61,670 nt of DNA from positions 1 through 61,670 of IMG/VR virus record IMGVR_UViG_3300047319_001572, one strand, 5' to 3'. This document shows, one piece after another, positions 22,545-29,272 of the stretch. This DNA is from a virus. The translations under genes were made by a program, and so were the position numbers. Numbering within the stretch: the stretch's first letter is position 1; each line of letters starts with the position of its first letter. The notes under the pieces are model-generated. The model had not been told where the DNA came from. It did no database searches and was given only the letters and a program-made list of their open reading frames with translations.

Positions 22545-23139
22545 AAAGCAGTTCACGACGTCGGAAGAATTAGCTAATTGGTACAATTTGAAATACTTAG
22601 AGATGGGCGACGGCTGGCATACCCCGGCCGACGAGGTCAATCGACACCTGGACGATATCGGGGTTCCGTTCGACAAATCGAAGTGGCTTCTCGATATCGG
22701 TTGCGGTGCCGGCCACTTCCTGCAGGAAGCCGTGAAACGCGTCAGTTGCATCGGCATCGAACTGAGCGACGTGGGACTCAGTCACTGCGCGCTTCGGGCA
22801 CCAACATCGTACCTGATTAAAGGCGATATCGGCGCGCCGGAGGCTATCCGACTGCTCGACCATCCGTCACAGTTTGACTACATCGTCAGTATCGGATCCC
22901 TTGAACACATCGTAGACCTGCCCACAGCACTCGACAACATTCGTGCGTTATTGAAAGACGACGGAAAGTTCTACTTCTACTGCCCGAACGAACTCTGGAA
23001 GCACTTCGACCAGCCGAACGAACAGACGCACACCGATAACGAATGGATCGCCATGTTCGCAGCACACGGACTCTTCACTCATCGGTATACCCGGTGGAAC
23101 GACAACACGGCCTTTTACGGAGACGGATTCGCTTTATGA
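22534..23139 (+). CDS. Class I SAM methyltransferase (Methyltransf_11/23-like)
   Basis: A 201-residue methyltransferase from ATG 22534. The longer upstream frame is a shadow of the AP2 gene. Motif I is LLDIGCGAGHFLQEA near residue 51, with GIELSDVGL following, DYIVSIGSLEHIVDLPTAL near 113-131 as motif IV and LLKDDGKFYFYCPN as motif V/VI. The substrate is likely a sugar or glycolipid by context, though the sequence does not say so. Confidence 0.82.
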   Translation: MTDRKQFTTSEELANWYNLKYLEMGDGWHTPADEVNRHLDDIGVPFDKSKWLLDIGCGAGHFLQEAVKRVSCIGIELSDVGLSHCALRAPTSYLIKGDIGAPEAIRLLDHPSQFDYIVSIGSLEHIVDLPTALDNIRALLKDDGKFYFYCPNELWKHFDQPNEQTHTDNEWIAMFAAHGLFTHRYTRWNDNTAFYGDGFAL

Positions 23140-23378
23140 GGAAATGCTATGGATTCATTCGCGGAGAGCACTACGGGGCTTTAACGCTTACCACCGTCCA
23201 CGGTGATTTCGATCCAGACGATAAAGTTCAGGCGAAGCGCGCCTTGACTGCCGCCAAAGAGCACGTCTCTGGGACTATTTCGTGCTTGAAACAGGATCCG
23301 GCTAAGAAACGCCACGTCGTCATCGCTGTGGAACTGCCTGTGGTAGCAGTAGGCAAATTCGATAGGAGAAAGAAGTGA
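23136..23378 (+). CDS. Hypothetical protein
   Basis: An 80-residue protein from ATG 23136, overlapping the methyltransferase stop, with two beta-rich stretches (HYGALTLTTVHGDFD and RHVVIAVELPVVAVGKF). The final TGA overlaps the GTG of the next glycosyltransferase. No recognised family. Confidence 0.5.
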   Translation: MRKCYGFIRGEHYGALTLTTVHGDFDPDDKVQAKRALTAAKEHVSGTISCLKQDPAKKRHVVIAVELPVVAVGKFDRRKK

Positions 23379-24127
23379 AAATGGCAATCATCACCGCGCA
23401 CGCCGGCGCGGACAGTCTGAGAAAGGCGATTGCGAGTTGGCACCCGAAGGCGATGGATTCCATGAAAACACCCTGGGAGCACGCAAGGGGATTTGGACTG
23501 ACGGATATCGATCCTCCGATTTTCATTGTCGACGGCAAAGACGGAATGCTTCCGGCCTATCAAAGCGGACTTCTGAATACGACCGCCGACATTCTCGCCT
23601 ACCTGCACGACGACACGATCATCAACGATCCCGGCTGGGTGACGAAGGTTCTGAGGGAATTCGAGGATCCGAAGGTGGGACTGGTTGGCTTCGGTGGCGC
23701 CACGCGTCACGGCGATCCGTTCATGTACAAGAAGGACTACGAGTATTCGCAATTGGCGCGCGCGGGGTTTGCTTCCAACATGAGAGACGCGGAGAACCAC
23801 GGGGAACGGTTCACTGGAGCGAAAGACGTCGCGGTTTTGGATGGATTCGCCCTGATAGTCAGGAGGGCAGTTCTCGAGGAGTCCGGCGGCTGGCCAATGG
23901 ATACACCAATCGGTTACATCTGCTACGACTACTGGCTGTGCTGCATGGCGCGCCGACTGGGGTACCGGATCCGGCTGGTGGGAATCGCGTGCGACCATCT
24001 GGGCGGCCAGACGTTCGTGAAGCTGGGGATCGGGCAGGATCCGAAGCATTGGAAACAGTACCTGGATTCCCACCGGTACATTTACGACGAGTTCAAAGAC
24101 GTTCTTCCTTACGAGGTACCACGATGA
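23375..24127 (+). CDS. Family 2-like glycosyltransferase
   Basis: A 250-residue GT-A glycosyltransferase beginning at GTG 23375 (GTGA overlap) or ATG 23381. ILAYLHDDTIINDPGWVTKVLREFEDPKVGLVGFGG near 71-106 carries the HDD metal motif and the typical strand after it. VLDGFALIVRRAVLEESGGWP near 154-174 and YDYWLCCMARRLGYR near 184-198 match GT2 acceptor-side motifs. It resembles enzymes of cell-surface polysaccharide synthesis. Confidence 0.82.
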   Translation: MKMAIITAHAGADSLRKAIASWHPKAMDSMKTPWEHARGFGLTDIDPPIFIVDGKDGMLPAYQSGLLNTTADILAYLHDDTIINDPGWVTKVLREFEDPKVGLVGFGGATRHGDPFMYKKDYEYSQLARAGFASNMRDAENHGERFTGAKDVAVLDGFALIVRRAVLEESGGWPMDTPIGYICYDYWLCCMARRLGYRIRLVGIACDHLGGQTFVKLGIGQDPKHWKQYLDSHRYIYDEFKDVLPYEVPR

Positions 24128-24468
24128 AATGTGAATGCGTACAAAACGAAAATGGTGAAGTTGTCGGACCGTGCGGAGCTCACATGGATCTGATTCGTCG
24201 CGAACAAGAAGCTGCTGGACGTTCACGGCAAGCCGACAAGTGGCCGTTGGTGTTGTGCCAAGAATGCCGACGACTGGTTCAACAAGCCATCCACCTTTCG
24301 ACGTTTGGAGACGAGCCTTCCTACATCTTCGAATTCTGTGGAAAGGAATGTTCCCGTGCAGCGTTCCAGATCTTGCGGACGGCATTTACGGAACGATGCA
24401 AGGCATACGTCGATCTGGTGAACACAACGATCCGACCGATACTTATCCCAAAGGAACAAACGAGATGA
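24124..24468 (+). CDS. Cysteine-rich hypothetical protein
   Basis: A 114-residue protein from ATG 24124, with MKCECVQNENGEVVGPCGAH at the N-terminus, LCQECRRLV near 44-52 and FCGKECSRAA near 70-79. This gives three paired-cysteine sites, so a metal-binding protein is likely. It overlaps both neighbours (ATGA). The larger in-frame extension upstream is a shadow of the glycosyltransferase. Confidence 0.55.
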   Translation: MKCECVQNENGEVVGPCGAHMDLIRREQEAAGRSRQADKWPLVLCQECRRLVQQAIHLSTFGDEPSYIFEFCGKECSRAAFQILRTAFTERCKAYVDLVNTTIRPILIPKEQTR

Positions 24469-24977
24469 TTGGACTGAACTGCGGTAGCGGCCAGCGGCCG
24501 TTCGACAAAGCGCAAGGCTGGGTAAACATCGATATCAATCCCCGGTGGAATCCCGACGTACTGGGCCACTGGAACAACCTGACACCGTTCGAAGACAACA
24601 GCGTGGATCTTGTCGTGTCTCACCATTCGCTGGAACACGTCGGCTGTGGTGAAGGAAACGGGTTTGTCGCCGAAGCAAGGCGCGTACTGAAGTTCGGCGG
24701 AAGCCTTCTCGTGTTTGTCCCCGACATGAAGAAACTTGCCGAGATGTGGTTCCGTGGGGAACTGACCGAGCAACTTTACATGACGAACGTGTACGGCGCC
24801 TACATGGGCGATGAGGCAGACAGGCACCGCTGGGGGTACTCACCGCTGGGATTGATGGACTATCTGCGAAACACTGGAAACTGGGATACCGTGAAGCTTT
24901 TCGACTGGCGCACGATCCCCGGTGCCGATATCGCCCGTGACGATCGATGGATTTTAGGAATGGAGGCAGTGAAGTGA
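24465..24977 (+). CDS. Class I SAM methyltransferase (Methyltransf_11-like)
   Basis: A 170-residue protein from ATG 24465. LNCGSGQRPFDKAQGWVNIDINP near residues 3-25 is the short motif I form seen in glycan-cluster methyltransferases. SVDLVVSHHSLEHVG near 46-60 and VLKFGGSLLVFVPDMKKL near 73-90 complete the fold. It is shorter than most family members but keeps the key motifs. Confidence 0.8.
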   Translation: MIGLNCGSGQRPFDKAQGWVNIDINPRWNPDVLGHWNNLTPFEDNSVDLVVSHHSLEHVGCGEGNGFVAEARRVLKFGGSLLVFVPDMKKLAEMWFRGELTEQLYMTNVYGAYMGDEADRHRWGYSPLGLMDYLRNTGNWDTVKLFDWRTIPGADIARDDRWILGMEAVK

Positions 24978-25390
24978 GCAAGGGCCGCTACGATCATCCA
25001 GAGGCGTTCTGCCTGATGAACTACCAATGCGAAGAGTGCGGCCACCGAGAGGTACTTTGGAATTCCCGCGACGGCGTCACTCCATTCGTAATTCCATGCG
25101 GCAAGTGTGGAGAGGCTTCGCAGCACGTCGACTGGAGTCTCGACAAGTATGCGCCGTTTGCCATCGCGGTTATCCCGGATGACCAAAGAGTCTTTACTGA
25201 CATCACGAAAGAACGCGCTGTGGAATTTGCCACGCGGCGGATGCTTAGTTTTGTTGATCATCCGGAATACCCAGCGCCGTCAAAGGACTCCGAAAAATGG
25301 AATCAACTGATCGCTACACTTTCAGAAGATTTTTATAGAGAAGGAAAAGCGCCCGACATTATTACGGCAAAGGAGCTAAAAAGCAGATGA
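24974..25390 (+). CDS. Hypothetical zinc-ribbon protein
   Basis: A 138-residue protein from GTG 24974, overlapping the methyltransferase stop. YQCEECGHREVLW and IPCGKCGEASQHVDW form a four-cysteine ribbon at residues 17-55. The C-terminal half is helical and acidic. The upstream ATG at 24947 would overlap more and has no clear site. Function unknown. Confidence 0.6.
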   Translation: MSKGRYDHPEAFCLMNYQCEECGHREVLWNSRDGVTPFVIPCGKCGEASQHVDWSLDKYAPFAIAVIPDDQRVFTDITKERAVEFATRRMLSFVDHPEYPAPSKDSEKWNQLIATLSEDFYREGKAPDIITAKELKSR

Positions 25391-26115
25391 AGCGTGAACT
25401 GGACTATTCGAATGTGAACCCGGTGGTGATGCTGTGCAGGAACGCCCTGCAGTTGACGAAGAACGCGGTCCGATCGGTGATGGAACAGGACATCCCGACG
25501 ATGCTGTACGCCGTCGACAACGACAGTCAGGACGGAACAACGGAGTTCCTGGAAAACTGCTGTCCGAATACGACGACGTTTCGGCCGGCGCAAGGTGTTT
25601 CCTCCGGATGGAACTATGCTCTGACGAACATCTTCCGACTCTGTGACCACGCATTGGTCGTCAACAACGACGTCGTTCTTCGTCCAGACACCTACCGTTC
25701 GCTTCTCGAGGACGGCGGAGATTTTGTCACGGCCGTCAGCGTCGACAACGTTAAAGGGATCGAAGGCGAATGGCGGAAAGCACCGCGGCCGCACCCGGAC
25801 TTCAGTTGCTTCCTGATTCGGAAGAACGTCTGGGACAAGGTCGGAGGGTTCGACGAATCCATGTGGCTCTATGCGTCCGACGGCGACTATCACCTGCGAA
25901 TGCACAAAGCCGGAATCGAAGCGTACACGATCGGGATTCCGTTCTTCCACTACGCCAGCGGCACATTGAAAACGGCACTACCTGGGGAAAAGGCTGCGAT
26001 CGAACGCCAGGCCGACAAGGATCGTCGCCGCTTCGAAGAGAAGTGGGGCGTCAAGGTGGGCACCGAAGATTACTACGCTATTTTTGGACATGGGGCGCCA
26101 GATGCGAAAAGTTAA
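25387..26115 (+). CDS. Family 2 glycosyltransferase
   Basis: A 242-residue GT2 enzyme: VVMLCRNALQLTKNAVRSVMEQDIP near 13-37, LYAVDNDSQDGTTEFLE near 40-56 (nucleotide-binding DN-SxDGT), ALVVNNDVVLRPDTY near 88-102 (metal NND), and GGFDESMWLYASDGDYHLRMHKAG near 153-176. The order is textbook GT2, like rhamnosyl or galactosyl transferases of surface polysaccharides. Length is on the short side. Confidence 0.87.
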   Translation: MKRELDYSNVNPVVMLCRNALQLTKNAVRSVMEQDIPTMLYAVDNDSQDGTTEFLENCCPNTTTFRPAQGVSSGWNYALTNIFRLCDHALVVNNDVVLRPDTYRSLLEDGGDFVTAVSVDNVKGIEGEWRKAPRPHPDFSCFLIRKNVWDKVGGFDESMWLYASDGDYHLRMHKAGIEAYTIGIPFFHYASGTLKTALPGEKAAIERQADKDRRRFEEKWGVKVGTEDYYAIFGHGAPDAKS

Positions 26116-26650
26116 ATCCAAACGGATCCTCCGGCCGCTTCCGAAAGCCAAGGTCAAACGCAAGGTTCGCCGGAACCCCTATTCCGTTGCGCTGGACAAG
26201 GCGACAGCGAAGTACGCCAAAGCCGTCCTGGATTACCAAAAGATCCTTTTGAAGAAAGAGGAACTGGAACTCGCGCTTCCGCGACTGGAGCGGATGAAAC
26301 TGGCGCTGGAAGAATACCTGCGTGGTGGGGGAACCGGACCACGACCGAATCTGGAGCAAGCGTTTGAAGTCGAACCGCCGTTGAATTCTGAAGTCGTTCA
26401 GGCGCGGACAATACTAACCCAGCCGCTACCGCCGAGAGTGGCAACTAGCCCGGCTCCTGCAGGTTTCGTGATTCCCGCGCACCTTCAGCACATGATAAAA
26501 GAACATCCACTTCTGGCCAAGGACGGTCGGGTTCAAGGGGGAGTGACCCACGTTCAGTTGTCGTCAAATGATCCGGACGACATGCTTCCGGACCTTGGGC
26601 CTGGAAGTGACCTGATACCGGATCACCAGATTGTCATTACCGAAGAGTGA
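26102..26650 (+). CDS. Hypothetical protein with basic head and coiled coil
   Basis: A 182-residue protein from ATG 26102 (ATG 26090 is also possible). The first 25 residues are Lys/Arg-rich, residues 30-80 form a coiled coil (KATAKYAKAVLDYQKILLKKEELELALPRLERMKLALEEYL), and the rest is Pro-rich and acidic. It may be a scaffold or nucleic-acid binder. No family recognised. Confidence 0.6.
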   Translation: MRKVKSKRILRPLPKAKVKRKVRRNPYSVALDKATAKYAKAVLDYQKILLKKEELELALPRLERMKLALEEYLRGGGTGPRPNLEQAFEVEPPLNSEVVQARTILTQPLPPRVATSPAPAGFVIPAHLQHMIKEHPLLAKDGRVQGGVTHVQLSSNDPDDMLPDLGPGSDLIPDHQIVITEE

Positions 26651-26660
26651 GGGTTTTGCC

Positions 26661-26879
26661 ATGATTGATTCCAGTTCTGCCTTTGAAGAGGAAATCAAGG
26701 CCGTGTTTGACGCCTCGGTCATCATCCACAACAAAATGATGTCCGCTGGAACTGTCGATGCACGACTTCTCCTGTTCCGTGTCCACACCCGAATCTCCGA
26801 ACACTTCATGGAGCTCCGGTATCTCCACCTTCATGAACACGACGTCATCATCGAAAAAATTAGACTGGAGTACGAATGA
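26661..26879 (+). CDS. Small helical hypothetical protein
   Basis: A 72-residue protein from ATG 26661 with GAGGG seven bases upstream. An in-frame start at 26631 overlaps the previous gene and lacks a site. It is acidic and helical throughout and overlaps the GT4 gene start (ATGA). Function unknown. Confidence 0.55.
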   Translation: MIDSSSAFEEEIKAVFDASVIIHNKMMSAGTVDARLLLFRVHTRISEHFMELRYLHLHEHDVIIEKIRLEYE

Positions 26880-28180
26880 AAATTCCCCTTTTGATCATTT
26901 CCGACGCGCCTTCCTGTTCGAGCGGACTGGGACGGATCTGCAAGGATCTGGCCACCGGAATCCACCACCACCTATCCGATATTTACGATGTGGGGACGCT
27001 GGGCTACGGAGGCCCTGGGGACCGTCGGCTTCCGTTTCCTCAATACTCGATCGAGGGACTGAACGATTTTTTCATTCCGACGATCAAGGACGTTTGGGAG
27101 AACTTCGCTCAAGGACGCAAAGGTGCCGTTCTGACGGTCTGGGATCCAAGTCGGATGCTATGGTTCGCCCGTCCGGACAATCCAATGTGGCTGGCGGATA
27201 AGGAAATTCGGAAGTGGTTACTGTCAAAACCGTTTCAGAAATGGATTTACGCTCCGATGGATGCCAGCGGCCCCAACGACATGTTGTGCACCGCGAATGC
27301 GGAGTGTCTGTACGGATTCGATCGGATCATTGCCTACAGCGACTGGGCGCGGAAGATCATCGAAAGAACGTTCTCCGATCAGGACTGTCGACATCGTGAA
27401 CTGGTTGCCATTCCACACGGGATCCATACGGGGATATTCCATCCACACCTGGAAGCGAACAAGCGTTCTGTCTTTCGAAATGAGTTTGGATACTCCGGCC
27501 CTGCGTTTGAAGACCAAGAAAAGGTCATTGGTATTGTTGCGACAAACCAGATCCGCAAAGACTACGGTATGGCGATCGCTGCACTGGCTGAAGTGGCGAA
27601 AGAAACCCCGATCCGGATCTTCATTCAGGTTGACGATCTGGGACGACACTGGTCGATTCCGAAACTCCTGGAGGACTACAATCTGTTGCATCTGACCCTC
27701 GTCAATCAGTCCATCGTAAGCGACGAAGTCATGGCGAAATTATATTCCGCCTGTGACCTGACACTGGGGATTGGTCCGGAGGGATTCGGGTTTCCGATCT
27801 TCGAAAGCCTGGCGTGTGGAACACCGGTTCTCGCCGGCAGTTACGGTGGCCACGCCGAACACATGGATAACGACATGACGATGGTTCCGGGAATGTACCG
27901 GATCGAAGGGTCGCACAATTCGGTTCGGCCGGTGTTTGAGCCGAAAAAGTGGGCATGGAAGATCAAGAAGATCCTCACGCGAAGCGAGTCGGACTCAAAC
28001 CGATTCACCTTGCGAAAAAGCTTGCTGCCACCCCGTTTGGATTGGAAGAATCTGTGGTCTGCGGAGTGGGAACCCTGGTTTCGGAAACAGCATGAAACAT
28101 TCCAGGAGAGGGAACCGTTTCTGGTTCTCCCCAGCAACATCCCCGGAATGGACATGGCGCCAAAGGCCCATCACACGTAG
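26876..28180 (+). CDS. GT4-type (GT-B) glycosyltransferase
   Basis: A 434-residue GT-B glycosyltransferase. RIIAYSDWARKII near 151-163 and LVAIPHGIHTGIFHP near 177-191 lie at the hinge. The donor domain has IGIVATNQIRKDYGMAIAALAEV near 219-241 and the key EX7E-type segment GPEGFGFPIFESLACGTPVLAGSYGGHAEH near 301-330. Its last 176 bases overlap the convergent gene ending at 28005. It closes the plus-strand operon. Confidence 0.88.
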   Translation: MKIPLLIISDAPSCSSGLGRICKDLATGIHHHLSDIYDVGTLGYGGPGDRRLPFPQYSIEGLNDFFIPTIKDVWENFAQGRKGAVLTVWDPSRMLWFARPDNPMWLADKEIRKWLLSKPFQKWIYAPMDASGPNDMLCTANAECLYGFDRIIAYSDWARKIIERTFSDQDCRHRELVAIPHGIHTGIFHPHLEANKRSVFRNEFGYSGPAFEDQEKVIGIVATNQIRKDYGMAIAALAEVAKETPIRIFIQVDDLGRHWSIPKLLEDYNLLHLTLVNQSIVSDEVMAKLYSACDLTLGIGPEGFGFPIFESLACGTPVLAGSYGGHAEHMDNDMTMVPGMYRIEGSHNSVRPVFEPKKWAWKIKKILTRSESDSNRFTLRKSLLPPRLDWKNLWSAEWEPWFRKQHETFQEREPFLVLPSNIPGMDMAPKAHHT

Positions 28181-29003
28181 ACAACTGCTTCTCCGGAAGC
28201 TTGGTGACCTTCGCTGCGGCATCAAGCTTCCGTTTCCCCATATCGCGAATCCGTTCCGCTTCAAGTTCCCCAGGCAACGGAATCTCCACGACGAATAGAA
28301 CTTCCCGAAGAACGTCGTCAGCGTGCATCGCCTCCAGCCAACGTTCCCTCTCGATATCGTCGTGTTCTTCTCGAAACACCGGAATCCACGTTTCCCGAAA
28401 CCCATCGACCTTTGCCCGGCTTCGAAGTTTGAATCGTAAGGAAGAATGTTGCGGGTGAAGGAGTGCCTTCGTCCAGTGTCCGTGACGTCGGCCGCCGACC
28501 ATACTACCCAGTTGGGCAATCACCATCTGCATTGGCATTTTCGCCATGCAGACTTCGCCCAATCCGTACCAGGATCGAATCTCATGCTCCTGGCGTTCAG
28601 CGTTCCAGTTTCCCACCGGCAGGAACCGTCGGAGATATTTGCCATCCGGATCCACAAGGGCTGAACTGTTCCACGTAGAACCTTTTGTAAGGACTTGCCA
28701 GGCCGGCGCACCTTTCTTGCGGATCGCCGTCGTCACGATGTCCGCGATACCGGCGTGATTCATCACCGCACGGTGGATGTTGTACTTGTTGCGATCGATG
28801 TCCATTCCACGTTCGGCCGCCAGCGTCACCACTTCTTCGCCGGCGTATTCTCCGTAATCGTCTCGATCGGTGACGGTGAGTCCGGCGAGAACTCCCATAC
28901 GGACCATTTCATTTGGTAGAAGCCTGTGCCGTTCCCAGCGTTGGGCCCAGTGGGCTTTGCGTTCGCAGAGTTCTAAGGATGTGAGGATGTCAGCGGAATT
29001 CAT
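28005..29003 (-). CDS. Cas4/AddB-like protein lacking clear catalytic residues
   Basis: A 332-residue protein whose ends copy the iron-sulphur nuclease plan: LELCERKAHWAQRWERH near residues 10-26 and STCDGPLAPCPFRGCCW near 280-296, four cysteines in all in Cas4-like spacing. Unlike the gene at 8651, I cannot find a convincing D...ExK set in the middle. EVVTLAAERGMDI and LGEVCMAKMPMQMVIAQLG are the only candidates. It may be a structural or inactive relative. Its 3' end overlaps the convergent GT4 gene by 176 bases. It has a standard start just upstream of the tRNA genes. Confidence 0.65.
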   Translation of the reverse strand: MNSADILTSLELCERKAHWAQRWERHRLLPNEMVRMGVLAGLTVTDRDDYGEYAGEEVVTLAAERGMDIDRNKYNIHRAVMNHAGIADIVTTAIRKKGAPAWQVLTKGSTWNSSALVDPDGKYLRRFLPVGNWNAERQEHEIRSWYGLGEVCMAKMPMQMVIAQLGSMVGGRRHGHWTKALLHPQHSSLRFKLRSRAKVDGFRETWIPVFREEHDDIERERWLEAMHADDVLREVLFVVEIPLPGELEAERIRDMGKRKLDAAAKVTKLPEKQLSTCDGPLAPCPFRGCCWGEPETVPSPGMFHAVSETRVPTPQTTDSSNPNGVAASFFAR

Positions 29004-29007
29004 TGAA

Positions 29008-29079
29008 CTGAAGGGGGAGGATTCGAACCTCCGATGGGCACATTAACAGTGTGCTGCCTTACCGCTTGGCTACCCTCCA
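29008..29079 (-). tRNA. tRNA-Asn (anticodon GUU)
   Basis: A complete cloverleaf reads on the minus strand. The 7-bp acceptor (TGGAGGG with CCCTTCA) has one G-U pair, the anticodon stem GCACA/TGTGC encloses CTGTTAA, and the T arm is GGAGG-TTCGAAT-CCTCC. The discriminator is G, as expected for Asn. No CCA is encoded. Confidence 0.9.
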
Positions 29080-29085
29080 TTTGCC

Positions 29086-29152
29086 TTGTCCCGGTTGGAC
29101 TCGAACCAACAACCTTCTTTGGCATGACGCTCTGCCGCTGAGCTACGGGACA
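29086..29152 (-). tRNA. tRNA-Gly-like gene with shortened anticodon arm
   Basis: The acceptor (TGTCCCG with CGGGACA), D arm (GCTC...GAGC) and T arm (GTTGG-TTCGAGT-CCAAC) are perfect, but only about 67 bases are present. The anticodon arm is about 12 bases (TCATGCCAAAGA) instead of 17. GCCAA in it recalls a Gly(GCC) loop. It is either a decaying tRNA or a functional atypical one. The sequence is otherwise clean, which argues for recent loss or selection. Confidence 0.6.
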
Positions 29153-29272
29153 GGCGAATGGAGGATACCACGTGACTTAAAATCAAGGATCGTCCGCGGT
29201 CGCCGGCGCGCGGCTAATCTCCTAAACGAACCCAGTAAAGAAACGCCGTGCCCTTCCCATGACGGGAATATA

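Noticed and set aside
23228-24385. Minus-strand 385-residue frame opposite the glycosyltransferase
   Set aside because: It is a shadow of the GT2 gene, whose motifs are clear.
23437-24468. 343-residue plus frame across the GT2 gene
   Set aside because: Only its last 114 codons (from 24124) are a coupled real gene. The earlier part is a shadow of the GT2.
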